Under the pieces are notes generated by a model. It was not told the DNA's origin and searched no databases. It saw only the letters and a program-made list of their open reading frames with translations. Shown here one piece after another: positions 16,809 through 26,326 of a stretch of DNA of 64,000 bases. The position numbers were made by a program, and so were the translations under genes. This DNA is from JBBPYC01 sp038200275. GTDB taxonomy: Bacteria; Pseudomonadota; Gammaproteobacteria; Burkholderiales; Burkholderiaceae_C. The stretch covers positions 236,979-300,978 of the forward strand of contig JBBPYC010000082.1 of NCBI GenBank assembly GCA_038200275.1, written 5' to 3'. Numbering within the stretch: position 1 is the stretch's first letter; every line of letters starts with the position of its first letter.

Positions 16809-17075
16809 CTAGTGCCCCGGCCCGACGTGCTCACCGGCTTTGAGTTTGTACACGGTGCCGCAGTACGCGCACTTCGCTTCGCCGGTGTCTGCCACGTCCA
16901 GATAGACCTTCGGGTGGGTGTTCCATAGCTTCATGTCGGCCAGCTTGTTCGGGCAGTAAATGCCGCCCCACTCGTTCAGATTCTTGGCGAGCAACTCGAT
17001 CGGTGCGCCGGTCCTGGGCTTGGGTTTGATCGTCGACGGCTCGTTGCTGCTGGTGTTGGGTTTTGCTGTGCTCAT
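16809..17075 (-). CDS. Zinc-finger (zf-CHCC) domain protein
   Basis: The product is 88 residues. The C-terminal half has the CHCC zinc-finger pattern: a Cys in IYCPNKLADMKLWNTHPKVY, a His in the same stretch, and the CAYCGTVYKL pair, as in small proteins related to the complex I accessory subunit NDUFS6. The N-terminal 30 residues are Pro/Thr/Lys-rich and probably disordered. Such genes often follow ilvE in Burkholderiales; here it lies 7 bases after ilvE on the same strand, so the two are almost certainly one transcript. Function unknown. Confidence 0.85.
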   Translation of the reverse strand: MSTAKPNTSSNEPSTIKPKPRTGAPIELLAKNLNEWGGIYCPNKLADMKLWNTHPKVYLDVADTGEAKCAYCGTVYKLKAGEHVGPGH

Positions 17076-17082
17076 CAAAGGG

Positions 17083-18021
17083 TCAAACCTTGGTCAGCCA
17101 GTGCGCGTACTGGTCGTTGCGACCATTCACGATATCGAAGAACGCGTTTTGAATCTTCTCCGTGATCGGTCCGCGCGATCCGCTGCCGAGTTCAATCCGG
17201 TCCAGCTCGCGGATCGGCGTAACTTCGGCGGCGGTGCCGGTGAAGAACGCCTCGTCGGCGATGTAGACCTCGTCCCTCGTGATGCGCTTTTGCACGATCT
17301 CCAGGCCCAGGTCTTTGGCGATGTGGAACACAGTATTGCGCGTGATGCCGTTCAGCGCGCCAGCGGACAAGTCCGGCGTGTAGATCACGCCGCCCTTGAC
17401 CACGAAGATGTTCTCACCCGCGCCTTCAGAGACGAAGCCCGACGCATCGAGCAACAGCGCTTCGTCGTAGCCGTCGTCGAGCGCCTCCATGTTGGCAAGG
17501 ATCGAGTTCGTGTAGTTGCTGACGGCCTTGGCCTGCGTCATCGTGATGTTGACATGATGCCGCGTGAAGCTTGACGTCTTCACACGGATGCCGTTTTTCA
17601 AGCCTTCTTCGCCCAGGTACGCACCCCAGGGCCAGGCTGCGACCATCATGTGAATCGTGTTGCCTCGAGGCGAGACGCCGAGCTTCTCGGAGCCGATCCA
17701 GGACAGCGGCCGCAGGTAGCAGGACTCCAGCTGGTTCTCCCGCACAACAGCACAGTGCGCGTCGCAAATCACTTCTTTTGTGAACGGCAGCTTCATGCGC
17801 AGAATCTTCGCGCTGTTGAAGAGGCGCTCGGTGTGCTCCTGCAGCCGAAACACCGCCGTGCCGTTCTTGGTGTTGTACGCGCGCACGCCCTCGAACACAC
17901 CGCAGCCGTAGTGCAGCGTGTGCGTCAGGACATGAATTTTCGCGTCGCGCCAGTCGACCATCTGGCCGTCCATCCAGATTTTGCCGTCGCGGTCGGCCAT
18001 CGAAGGGGGCATAGCACTCAT
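17083..18021 (-). CDS. ilvE: Branched-chain amino acid aminotransferase
   Basis: The product is 312 residues, fold type IV PLP enzyme. Landmarks: THTLHYGCGVFEGVRAYNTK, the PLP lysine K165 in TMTQAKAVSNYTNS, DEALLLDASGFVSEGAGENI and EAFFTGTAAEVTPIRELDR. It interconverts Leu, Ile and Val with their 2-oxoacids using glutamate/2-oxoglutarate. Length and all motifs are normal for bacterial IlvE. A good AGGAAA site precedes the ATG. The zinc-finger gene follows directly. No leader peptide or attenuator was seen upstream. Confidence 0.95.
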   Translation of the reverse strand: MSAMPPSMADRDGKIWMDGQMVDWRDAKIHVLTHTLHYGCGVFEGVRAYNTKNGTAVFRLQEHTERLFNSAKILRMKLPFTKEVICDAHCAVVRENQLESCYLRPLSWIGSEKLGVSPRGNTIHMMVAAWPWGAYLGEEGLKNGIRVKTSSFTRHHVNITMTQAKAVSNYTNSILANMEALDDGYDEALLLDASGFVSEGAGENIFVVKGGVIYTPDLSAGALNGITRNTVFHIAKDLGLEIVQKRITRDEVYIADEAFFTGTAAEVTPIRELDRIELGSGSRGPITEKIQNAFFDIVNGRNDQYAHWLTKV

Positions 18022-18146
18022 GAGTTTCCTTTGAATCGCGGTTGTCGGGTTCGCAGGGCCCGAGCAAAGCCGATGATTTTACGGCGGCAATTCTCACTTC
18101 TGCTCCACTCAGTCGGTTTGCGGCGCGACGCAGGCCATGGGTCCGA

Positions 18147-18987
18147 TCAAGCTGGCGGAGTCGCGAACTCCGGGCCGTCGTATCGATCGGGCACCTCGAT
18201 GCGGCCGGACTGAGTGTCACTCGCCACGCGCTCAACGCGTGCGCGCACCGCCGGCGGCACATCGTCGGCCATTGACAGCCGCACCGCCTGCGAATCAGCC
18301 AAACCGAGCTTTTGTAACCCGGTCCGGCGTCCAGCGCCCGGCCTGCAAATCGCACACCGCGGCGAACACACCGATGCCAACGTCGGCGACCGCCGATGCA
18401 GTGAAGACTCCAGGATCGACCGCCACCTAGTCGATCACATTGCCGATCTGGCGCACATCGCGCTCGGGGCAGACGTCGGTGACACGTCGCGACAGCGCGT
18501 TGTCGTCCTGGTTGCCGGAGAAATTGCTGAGCAGTTTGACTTGCGGGTCGGTGTCGCGCACGCCCGCGGCGTAACCCGCATGGCCTTTCCAACCCGGCCG
18601 CACGCGAATGCCCGAAATGTGTCCGAACACGCCGCTGCGCGTCGACAACGCCGCCAACACGCCAGCGAGATACGCTGACTCCTCCTGCAGCACGTCGCAG
18701 CTGGCCAAGTTGGGGCCGGTCACTGCATCCTGTGCACGACGAATCTCACATCGGGGAGACGCGCTGCGACCTCGGCCGCGGCTTCGTTGTTTTGCCCGCC
18801 ATGCGCAATCACCAAGTCCGCGCCAGCCGGCTTCCATGAAGCCGTGCTCGTCGATCTGGCCCGCGAACAGGGCGACCACCGACAACGCGCCCGCTCGGGC
18901 GGGTGCAGGCCGCTACAACAGCGCAGCGGCAGCGGGCAACGCCAGCAACCGGCGGCGCGACAGATGTTGCGTCGAAGGCTTCATCAT
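18147..18987 (-). pseudogene. BMP-family ABC transporter substrate-binding protein, degenerate
   Basis: Pieces of one receptor appear in different frames. A signal peptide MMKPSTQHLSRRRLLALPAA ends in a TAG stop. It continues in the same frame with VVALFAGQIDEHGFMEAGWR. After a frame change come EESAYLAGVLAALSTRSGVF and GYAAGVRDTDPQVKLLSNFS. A second TAG at 18427 precedes FTASAVADVGIGVFAAVCDL. After another frame change the C-terminus reads AVRLSMADDVPPAVRARVER to FATPPA. At least two nonsense codons and two frameshifts are present. Intact members bind nucleosides or related ligands for an ABC importer. No ABC permease or ATPase is nearby. Confidence 0.82.
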
Positions 18988-19039
18988 GGTTCGGCGTATC
19001 GGTTTCGCAAAAAAAGGAGACGCCTGTCGCGTCGCAGTC

Positions 19040-20641
19040 TCAGTAGCCGACGGCCTGCCCGTCGCGCCGATGGTCGGAGCCGGCTGCATACACCGGCTCG
19101 TCGCTGCCGACCGTCTGCGCATCGAGCCGGCGGATCAACTGCGCGCTGCCGAAGTCGATGCTGTCCGCTGCCGCCACCTGCGGTGCGTGGCCCATCGCGA
19201 TCAGGCCGTCGACGATCTGCTGCGGCACGCCCGCTTCAAGCGTCAGCACCGCCGCATCGTTGATGCGCCAGCGCGGCGCGTCGGATGCGGCTTGCGCATT
19301 TCGCCCTTCCAGCAGATGGCGAAGCGCCACCTGCAGATGGCCTTGGGTCTGCATGTTGCCGCCCATCACCCCGAACGCCATCAGCGGCTGGCCACCCCTG
19401 GTGATGAAGGCCGGGATGATGCTGTGCAGCGGCCGCTTGTTCGGACCCACTTCGTTGACGTGGCCTGGCGTGTTCACAAAACCGAAGCCGCGGTTGTGCA
19501 GCGCAATGCCAGTGCCGGGCACCACCACGCCGGAGCCAAAGCCCTTGTAGTTCGACTGGATGTAGCTGACCATGCGGCCTTCTGCGTCGGCTGCACAAAG
19601 ATAGACCGTGCCGCCCGCACGCGGCTGCCCAGGCGGGTAGCTGCCGGCGCGCTGGGGATCGATCAGCTTGGCACGCTTCGCCAGATAGGCCGAATCGAGC
19701 AACTGCTCGGGCGGCACGTGCATGTGGTCGATGTCGGCCACGTGCGTTTGCAGATCGGCGAACGCCATGCGCATCGCTTCGATCTCCAGATGCATGCGCG
19801 CAGCGGAACCCGGCGGCGTCGCGTCATACGGCAAATGGTCGAGCAGGCCGAGCGCGATCAACGCGCCGAGCCCTGAGCCGTTCGGCGGAATCTCATACAC
19901 CGTGTGCCCGCGGAAATCAATGCCGATTGGCGTGACCCAGTCGGGCCGGTGCGCGGCCAGGTCGGCTTCATTCAACACGCCGCCGCCCTGCTTTGCATAA
20001 GCGGCAATGGCCGCGGCCAACCGGCCCCGGTAGAAGCTTTCGCCGCGCGTCTGCGCAATCTCGGCCAGCGTGTCAGCCTGGTCAGCAAAGCGCCACAGCT
20101 CACCCACATGCGGCGCACGTCCCTGCGGCATGAACACCTCGAAGCCGGGCTGGCTCGCCAGTTCACCAACCGCTTGTTTCCACTGCCGCGCGATCACCGG
20201 GCTGACCGGAAAGCCTTCACGCGCATGGCGGATGGCGTGCTCGAACAGGTCGGCAAACGGCAACCGACCGAATCGCTCCGACAGCGCGACCCAGGCCGAC
20301 ACCGCGCCCGGCACCGTCACACTGTCCCAACCCAACGCGGGCATGCCCGGCAGCCCGGCGAAGCGCTCAGCCTTCCAGCCCGCGGGACTTCGGCCTGAGG
20401 CATTCAGGCCGTGCAACGCACCGCCTTCCCAGACAAGAGCGAACGCATCGCCGCCAATGCCGTTCATGGTCGGCTCCACCACTGTCAGCGTGATCGCTGC
20501 GGACAGCACCGCATCGATTGCGTTGCCGCCGCGCGCAAACGCCGCAGCGCCCGCTTGGCTCGCGAGCGGCTGTGAGGTGGACACCACATTGCGGGCGAGC
20601 ACCGGCTGGCGTCCGGAAGCGAACGGCAGGTCCCAATTCAT
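19040..20641 (-). CDS. Gamma-glutamyltransferase family protein (Ntn hydrolase)
   Basis: The product is 533 residues. The N-terminal part has SQPLASQAGAAAFARGGNAI and EPTMNGIGGDAFALVWEGG. The autoprocessing nucleophile is T345 in GGTVYLCAADAEG, followed by YIQSNYKGFGSGVVVPGTGI and FGVMGGNMQTQGHLQV. This matches the YwrD-like GGT branch. These enzymes cleave themselves and then transfer or hydrolyse gamma-glutamyl or related acyl groups. No signal peptide is evident, so it is probably cytoplasmic. The ATG at 20641 (MNWDLPFASG) is preferred; an upstream TTG would add only a run of Thr. It is downstream of a Bug receptor on the same strand. Confidence 0.88.
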   Translation of the reverse strand: MNWDLPFASGRQPVLARNVVSTSQPLASQAGAAAFARGGNAIDAVLSAAITLTVVEPTMNGIGGDAFALVWEGGALHGLNASGRSPAGWKAERFAGLPGMPALGWDSVTVPGAVSAWVALSERFGRLPFADLFEHAIRHAREGFPVSPVIARQWKQAVGELASQPGFEVFMPQGRAPHVGELWRFADQADTLAEIAQTRGESFYRGRLAAAIAAYAKQGGGVLNEADLAAHRPDWVTPIGIDFRGHTVYEIPPNGSGLGALIALGLLDHLPYDATPPGSAARMHLEIEAMRMAFADLQTHVADIDHMHVPPEQLLDSAYLAKRAKLIDPQRAGSYPPGQPRAGGTVYLCAADAEGRMVSYIQSNYKGFGSGVVVPGTGIALHNRGFGFVNTPGHVNEVGPNKRPLHSIIPAFITRGGQPLMAFGVMGGNMQTQGHLQVALRHLLEGRNAQAASDAPRWRINDAAVLTLEAGVPQQIVDGLIAMGHAPQVAAADSIDFGSAQLIRRLDAQTVGSDEPVYAAGSDHRRDGQAVGY

Positions 20642-20735
20642 CGTTGTGGTTGTTGTCGTTGTCAAAGTCGTCTCCTTGAGAAATTGCGGTTGCGTTGCGA
20701 TTTGTTGTCGCCCGGTCGCGCGTAAAAACGCCCCG

Positions 20736-21764
20736 TCAGATCGTCACATTGGCCGCCTTGATCACCGCACCCCACTTGGCGCGATCCGACGCGACCAGGT
20801 CGGCCAACGCAGCGCTGTCGCTCGGCGTGACGACATAGCCCTTTTGCTCGAGACTGTCGACCACCGCCGCATCGGTCAGCACCTGGCGTGCAGTCTGGCC
20901 GAGCAACTCGATGGCAGCCGCTGGCGTGCCCTTGGGTGCGAACAAACCGAACCAGTTGTCCGCGTCGTAGCCGGTCACGCCGGCCTCCGCAATCGTCGGC
21001 AGATCGGGGAACGCAGGCACGCGTTTGCTGGTGGCCACGGCCAATGCACGCAACTGCCCCGCCTTGATGAACGGCTGCGACGCCGCCACACTGTCGAACA
21101 TGAACGACACCTTGCCGGACACCAGATCCGGCAGCGCCTGCGAGCTGCCCTTGTACGGGATGTGCACTGCCTTGACGCCGAGGCGCTGCTGCAACAGTTC
21201 CGCCTCCAAATGCGACAGCGTGCCGTTGCCCTGCGATGCATAGTCGATGTTGCCGTCGTTCGCCTTCAACCAGGCGCCGAACTCGGCCATGTTGCGCGCC
21301 GGCACGGAAGGGTGGACGTTCAGGATGTGCGCGCCGTTGGCCAGCAACGCGATTGGCTCGAAGTCGTTCGTGATGTCGGCGGCGGCCTTCGCGTAGAGGT
21401 GCCCCGCAATCGCCGTATTCGTGATCGCGCACAAGAAAAGGTTGTGGCCGTCCGGCTGCATCTTGGCCGCCGCATCCATCCCGATCATGCCGCCCGCGCC
21501 GGGCTTGTTCTCGACCACGACCGATTGCCCAAGTGGGCCACCCATGGCTTGCGCAACCAGCCGCGCGAGGATGTCGGTCGCACCGGCTGCGGGGAACGCG
21601 ATAACCATGCGCAGTGGGCGGCTCGGAAAACTTTGCGCTGCGGCAGGCAGACCCAGCATGCCCAAGCTGGCACCCAGTGCAGCGGCCCCTGACACGTGAA
21701 GTGCGGCACGCCGTGTTGGCAGGGGAAGCAGTCGATTCGATGTGCTGGTTGATTGGTTTTTCAT
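20736..21764 (-). CDS. Bug-family (TctC-like) periplasmic solute receptor
   Basis: The product is 342 residues. A long signal peptide contains TRRAALHVSGAAALGASLGM and ends in an A-A-Q site near 44. Family motifs: LRMVIAFPAAGATDILARLV, VVVENKPGAGGMIGMDAAAK, ASQGNGTLSHLEAELLQQRL and AVHIPYKGSSQALPDLV. It is an orphan receptor without tctAB. It lies 94 bases ahead of the gamma-glutamyltransferase gene in the same direction, so the ligand could be a gamma-glutamyl compound or a breakdown product (inference from position only). Confidence 0.9.
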   Translation of the reverse strand: MKNQSTSTSNRLLPLPTRRAALHVSGAAALGASLGMLGLPAAAQSFPSRPLRMVIAFPAAGATDILARLVAQAMGGPLGQSVVVENKPGAGGMIGMDAAAKMQPDGHNLFLCAITNTAIAGHLYAKAAADITNDFEPIALLANGAHILNVHPSVPARNMAEFGAWLKANDGNIDYASQGNGTLSHLEAELLQQRLGVKAVHIPYKGSSQALPDLVSGKVSFMFDSVAASQPFIKAGQLRALAVATSKRVPAFPDLPTIAEAGVTGYDADNWFGLFAPKGTPAAAIELLGQTARQVLTDAAVVDSLEQKGYVVTPSDSAALADLVASDRAKWGAVIKAANVTI

Positions 21765-21989
21765 GGTGTTGGTGGATGATGGATTGATGAATTGATGGAT
21801 CTACTTGAATCGGGAGAGGCAGCCACGATGCGCGCTTGCAAGGTTCACGCCATCGTTCGGTGCATTTGAGCTCCAACTGCCAACGTCCGTTTTTGCGTAG
21901 TTGCGTTTGCAAAGGCGATGGCGGTGGGTTGCAGATCGGTGTTCGCGTGGGGACGGGATCCTCTCCCATCCGCAGCGCCCGCTTTTGGC
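21765..21989. other. Intergenic region upstream of the Bug gene
   Basis: 225 bases between the Bug start and the small membrane-protein gene's stop. It opens with short direct repeats of GATGGATTGATG-like words (about 21775-21800), then becomes GC-rich. It should hold the Bug/GGT promoter; none could be assigned. Confidence 0.4.
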
Positions 21990-22406
21990 TCAGCCCCCTG
22001 GCGAGCCTACTTCGCCCGACGGCGGCCGCACAAGCTGCCATTGCACCAGACGGCCGTTCATGAACTCGCAGGTTACATGGGAGCCGCCTGCATCGGTCCA
22101 GCGATAGATTTCTGGCTGCGCATGTTCTACCGACATCGACTCACCCAACGCGCGCGTCAGCGCGGTGGTGTGCAACAACGTCGCGCGCGGTTTCAACTTC
22201 GCATTCAGCATGACGGCGCTCGCCACATAACCCACCGGCTGCCGCGCCGCGCGCTGCAGGATCGTGACGGTGCGCGTGAAATTCAGCAGCACCCACATCA
22301 CGATGCCGCCGGTCGCCACGGCGATCCCGGGCCAACCATAGGCACGGTACGAAAGCACCAGCAGGAGGATGCCGAGTGCGGCAACCCAAACTTTCTGAAA
22401 ATTCAT
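21990..22406 (-). CDS. Small inner-membrane protein of unknown function
   Basis: The product is 138 residues. Two hydrophobic helices form the N-terminal third: VWVAALGILLLVLSYRAYGW and then GIAVATGGIVMWVLLNFTRT. A cytoplasmic part follows, with RQPVGYVASAVMLNAKLKPR, LLHTTALTRALGES and YRWTDAGGSHVTCEFMNGRL. The pattern is familiar from uncharacterised Comamonadaceae proteins of similar length. It is a single gene separated by 119 bases from the SbcC-like gene. No function can be assigned. Confidence 0.75.
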   Translation of the reverse strand: MNFQKVWVAALGILLLVLSYRAYGWPGIAVATGGIVMWVLLNFTRTVTILQRAARQPVGYVASAVMLNAKLKPRATLLHTTALTRALGESMSVEHAQPEIYRWTDAGGSHVTCEFMNGRLVQWQLVRPPSGEVGSPGG

Positions 22407-22526
22407 GGCTCGATGATATTTGCCGGGCAACCCGACTCGTTTTGTGCGCCGACCCATGGCGATCCGTCGGCTTGTCGCTGTCCTATGAACCGGGGGAGTA
22501 TGGCGAATCGCTCGGTTCGGCAACGC

Positions 22527-25172
22527 CTACGTCGGCCGCCCGATCGGCCTGGGTGCGGCACCGATGTCGCGCCAGAGCTCTGGATGGCAAGTGAACAGCA
22601 AAATCTGATGTCGCTGGGCGGCGTCGAACAACACACGCTTCATCTGCTCCAGCCGCTCGGCGTCGCTGTGGACCAATGCGTCGTCGAGGATCACAAGTGT
22701 GGGTTGACCAGACGCTTTCAGCAGATCGGCATAAGCCAGCCGGCTCAGCACGCCCATCTGTTCGCGCGCGCCGAAGCTCAGGTCGTCGAATGCGGCAATA
22801 CTGGACGCGCCACTGGCCGCCGACCGGCGCAGCGCTTGCGGCGCCAGGCCATCCCCGATGTCGAGCTGCGCATCCCCCGGCATCAGCACGCCGAGGTAGC
22901 GCTGCACGTGCTGTTGCAACGGCGCGTGCAGTCGGCGCGTAAGTTCGCGCCGCTCATGGGTGAGCAGCTCGAGCAGCAGCGACAACGCATCCGCGCGCAG
23001 CTTCATCTCACGCTGACGGCGGTTGGCTTGTTCAAGCTGGCCGCCCAGTTGCGCACGCTCTTCTTCAAGCCCAAGCGCACCCTCGCCCTGCAACTGGCCG
23101 CGCGCAGTGGCGATCAGTTGCCGGCGCTGCTGAAACAGTCGCTCTGCCTCTTCAGCGCTGGCCCGAAAGCGCTTGACGTCCTGCTCGAACAGCTCCGGGC
23201 GCAGGGCGGCGATCGCTTCGCGCTGGCTGGCGATGGCTTGCTTGCGCGTCTCGGCTTCGGCATTGAGGCGGACCAGCTCGGACTTGGCGTGAATGAGCAG
23301 TTGTTGGTGCTCGGGCGACTGCAGCGCCTGTTCAAGCGCCGCGTGCTCGCGCCGTGCACTCTCGGCCGTGGCAGTTGCCGCAGCCAGCGCGCTGTACGAT
23401 CGCTGTGCATCGGCAGCACGTGCTTCCGCCTGCAACTTCGCGGCTTTGGATTGGCGCAGCGCGTCGTCCAGCGGTATGGCTTCGGTGTCTGCTGCCAACG
23501 GCATCGCATCGAGCGACGCTGCCGCCCGATCGCGGCGGGCGGTCTGCTCAGCCACCGCTTCCTCGACACGCGCGATGCCGTGCGGCGCCAAACCCTGCAA
23601 CGCTTTCTCTGCCAGCCGAATTGCGATGTCCGCCTGCTGACGCTGCGCGAAACGCGCTTCCGCTTCGTCAAGCGATTCGACGCCGAGCCGCTGCAGCGCA
23701 CCGTGTTGTGCCGCTTCCAGCGCGGCGTGGGCTTGTACCAGCGCCGCCAGACCCGCACCTCCCGGCACGATCTGGACGCGGCCGATGTCGGCGATGTTCA
23801 ACGTCACCGCGTCGCCGAGCAAACGCTCACCGGTGCCTGACAAGGCCTCATCACCGAGCGTGACGCCAGCCGCTTCGATGTGGAACACGATGCGCGTCGA
23901 CGCCGCCTCACGCCGGACCTGCGCGTCGCGCAGTTCGGCATGGCGCGCACGCAGGGATTTGATCGCAGCTTCATCGACCGTGTTGCTCGCCAGCGATTTG
24001 CGCCAGTCGCGGCGTTGCGTGTCTTCCTGCTGTGCCTGATGCAAGTTTGTCGACAGGGATTTGATCTGCTCTGCGGCGTCAGCCTGGGTGCGTTGCAGTT
24101 CCCCGCGGAGGTGCGCGTTTTGCGCACGCATGACCAACTTCGATGCGCGATCGGCCTCGGCTTGCGCTTGCTGTAGATCGGTGTCGCAGTGAGTCGTTTG
24201 CTGCTTTGCGGTCTCTGCTTTTTTATCGGCATCTTGCTGTGCGGCAAGCCGTTGTTCGAGTTGCCGCTCCATCTCTGCAAGGCCCGTCAGCTTTTCTGCA
24301 ACGAGCCGGTGCTGGTCAGCAAAATGACCGGCTTGCGCCTGCTCTGACTCCAGCTTGGACTTCAGGCCGCGAATGCGCTCAAGCTCGCGTTCTGCTTCGG
24401 ACAGACGGGCACGGAAAGCCTCCCAAGGCTTGGCTTTGGCATCCACCGCATCGGCCGCCGTCTGCTGCGCCAGCGCATCGACCTGCTGGCGGTAGCGTGT
24501 GATGCGGAGGTCGAAGTCAGCGACCCGGGCCATCAACTGCTCGCACGTCGCGATGACTTCGGCAAAGCTCCCGACCGGTTTGCCGGTCTTGCCCAGCAGC
24601 GCCGCCCGTTCCTTGTCGACACGCGCAATCAAATCGTCGCCGCGCGTGCTGGCGACTTCGCCGGCCGATTGATCGAGGGCACGCCGCAGGTACCCGGTGG
24701 CGTGCCCGACCGCCGCGTGCACGTCCTGCCCGGTGCCTTGTTCGATCCAGAGCAGGCCCGGCACCCCCTGGTGCTCGGTGCGGGCGGAGCGATTGCCCAC
24801 GAACTCGAAGCCGAGCAACTGCGCCAGATGATTTTCCGCCGCTTCGCCCTGCATCGGCTGCGCAGCGCCGTCACCGGTGTGCAGTTCGCAGTGCTTTTTC
24901 TTGAACACCTTGCGCAGTCGATAGCTGCGGCCGCCGGTCTCGAAATCGAGCTCCACGGTCGGTGCAGCGGAAGGCTCACCGTATGGCTGTAAGTCCTGGA
25001 TCAGCGAGGTGCCGTGCCGATCAAAGAACGCTGCGCGGATCGCGCGCACGACCGTGCTCTTGCCCGCCTCGTTCGGGCCGGTGAACAGGTTCAACCCTGC
25101 GGCCAGGTTTGCCAGCTCGTAAGACTCGCGGAACTGCCTGAACTGTTCGATCCGGATGCGTTGCAGCTTCAT
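22527..25172 (-). CDS. SbcC/Rad50-like AAA ATPase (YhaN type)
   Basis: The product is 881 residues. The N-terminal half-ATPase starts MKLQRIRIEQFRQFRESYEL with Walker A GPNEAGKST (32-40). The middle (about 200-750) is long, Gln/Ala/Glu-rich coiled coil, split near 430-480. The C-terminal half-ATPase has the signature DDLSFGAREQMGVLSRLAYA and Walker B/D-loop TLVILDDALVHSDAERL. This is the SMC/Rad50 plan without an obvious zinc hook CxxC. It overlaps no gene but follows the SbcD-like nuclease by 8 bases, so the two should form a Mre11-Rad50-type complex that processes DNA ends or hairpins. Confidence 0.88.
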   Translation of the reverse strand: MKLQRIRIEQFRQFRESYELANLAAGLNLFTGPNEAGKSTVVRAIRAAFFDRHGTSLIQDLQPYGEPSAAPTVELDFETGGRSYRLRKVFKKKHCELHTGDGAAQPMQGEAAENHLAQLLGFEFVGNRSARTEHQGVPGLLWIEQGTGQDVHAAVGHATGYLRRALDQSAGEVASTRGDDLIARVDKERAALLGKTGKPVGSFAEVIATCEQLMARVADFDLRITRYRQQVDALAQQTAADAVDAKAKPWEAFRARLSEAERELERIRGLKSKLESEQAQAGHFADQHRLVAEKLTGLAEMERQLEQRLAAQQDADKKAETAKQQTTHCDTDLQQAQAEADRASKLVMRAQNAHLRGELQRTQADAAEQIKSLSTNLHQAQQEDTQRRDWRKSLASNTVDEAAIKSLRARHAELRDAQVRREAASTRIVFHIEAAGVTLGDEALSGTGERLLGDAVTLNIADIGRVQIVPGGAGLAALVQAHAALEAAQHGALQRLGVESLDEAEARFAQRQQADIAIRLAEKALQGLAPHGIARVEEAVAEQTARRDRAAASLDAMPLAADTEAIPLDDALRQSKAAKLQAEARAADAQRSYSALAAATATAESARREHAALEQALQSPEHQQLLIHAKSELVRLNAEAETRKQAIASQREAIAALRPELFEQDVKRFRASAEEAERLFQQRRQLIATARGQLQGEGALGLEEERAQLGGQLEQANRRQREMKLRADALSLLLELLTHERRELTRRLHAPLQQHVQRYLGVLMPGDAQLDIGDGLAPQALRRSAASGASSIAAFDDLSFGAREQMGVLSRLAYADLLKASGQPTLVILDDALVHSDAERLEQMKRVLFDAAQRHQILLFTCHPELWRDIGAAPRPIGRPT

Positions 25173-25180
25173 AGGTTGAT

Positions 25181-26311
25181 TCAGCCCGCGCGCTGCGCAC
25201 GTTCACCCAGCAGGCCTGCCAGCAGGCCGATGGCGTGCGTCGCCACCTCGGCATCGGCCCCGGCCCCGGCCTGCTGGCGTTCACGCAAGTCCTGGATCAC
25301 ACGGGCCAGATAACCGTCCGCATGCAGCGCGGCGATGTCGTCATCGGTCGGCAACAGGCGCAGCGCGGTCAGCTCGACCTGAAGCACACGCGCCCGCGCG
25401 GCAGTAAGTGCCAACTGGTCTTGCAGCCGTGCCAGATCGGTCAGATCGCAGCGGCCCTGCGCGGTCAACTGCACCACGTCCCCATCGACCACCGTGGCCA
25501 GCTGCTCAAGGAGCTGATCGACATCGCTTGCGACTTCGATCGTGTGCGCCCACTGGAGCCAGCGAAACCGGCCAACCGGCAGTGGGGTCACTTTTGGCAG
25601 CGCGTCACTGTCGGCCGCCACTTCAACCAGCAGGCACTGGCCCGACTCGTTGTTGCGCCAACGGTCGGTCTCCGGCGTACCGCTGTACCAGGTGCGCGCG
25701 TCGATCTGCTTGCAGCCGTGCCAGTCGCCCAACGCGAGGTAGTCAAGTCTTGCCGAGACAGCCCGGTCCGGCGCAATCGGATTGGTCGACTCGATGCCCG
25801 GCGCCAGAATGCCCTGCACGCTGCCGTGCGCGATGCCGATGCGTGCGAGCCCCGCTGCGCTCGGCGCTTGATCGAACCACTCGGTCAGGTCATGATGACT
25901 GTGCCGCTGCGTGAGCGGCGCAGTCAGCACGGCAAGGCCCGCTTCCGCGAACTCGATGATCTCGGCCTGCAATGACAGCCGTACGTTGGCCGGCACCGCA
26001 CCAAGCCGCAACGCGCAGGTCCAGACGCTTTCCTGCAGCGCTGCGTCGTGGTTGCCGGGGATCATGATCCACGGCCCGGCAAAGCCCTGCGTCGCGTTGA
26101 ACAGTCGCCGAATGGTGCGCTCGGACACCGTCTGCGCGTCGAACACGTCGCCGGCAACCAGCACCGCATCGACCGCCTGGTCGGCGGCCAAGCGGGCGAT
26201 GCGCTGGACCACCTCAATGCGCGCATCGGCCAACGCCTGCGCGTCTTCGGCGTCGAAGGTCTGGAACTGACGACCGATCTGCCAGTCGGCGGTATGGAGA
26301 AAGCGAGGCAT
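25181..26311 (-). CDS. SbcD/Mre11-like metallophosphoesterase (YhaO type)
   Basis: The product is 376 residues. Calcineurin-type phosphoesterase motifs in order: FLHTADWQIGRQF (motif I, with Gln where SbcD has His), VLVAGDVFDAQTV, IMIPGNHDAAL, RIGIAHGSVQG and YLALGDWHGCKQ. A C-terminal capping region of about 120 residues follows. Partner of the following coiled-coil ATPase. It starts 15 bases after the isocitrate-lyase-like gene, so it probably shares the transcript that begins with the Bug receptor. That is an odd companion for a DNA repair pair and may simply be read-through. Confidence 0.88.
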   Translation of the reverse strand: MPRFLHTADWQIGRQFQTFDAEDAQALADARIEVVQRIARLAADQAVDAVLVAGDVFDAQTVSERTIRRLFNATQGFAGPWIMIPGNHDAALQESVWTCALRLGAVPANVRLSLQAEIIEFAEAGLAVLTAPLTQRHSHHDLTEWFDQAPSAAGLARIGIAHGSVQGILAPGIESTNPIAPDRAVSARLDYLALGDWHGCKQIDARTWYSGTPETDRWRNNESGQCLLVEVAADSDALPKVTPLPVGRFRWLQWAHTIEVASDVDQLLEQLATVVDGDVVQLTAQGRCDLTDLARLQDQLALTAARARVLQVELTALRLLPTDDDIAALHADGYLARVIQDLRERQQAGAGADAEVATHAIGLLAGLLGERAQRAG

Positions 26312-26326
26312 GTAGGTTGGCTGCGG

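Noticed and set aside
20642..20665. Poly-threonine N-terminal extension of the gamma-glutamyltransferase from an upstream TTG
   Set aside because: Family members begin near MNWDLPF, and the run of Thr codons looks like untranslated repeat sequence.
22527..26311. Reading the SbcC/SbcD-like pair as an anti-phage defence system
   Set aside because: No additional effector, no defence neighbours and no island features; the pair looks like an ordinary chromosomal repair complex.
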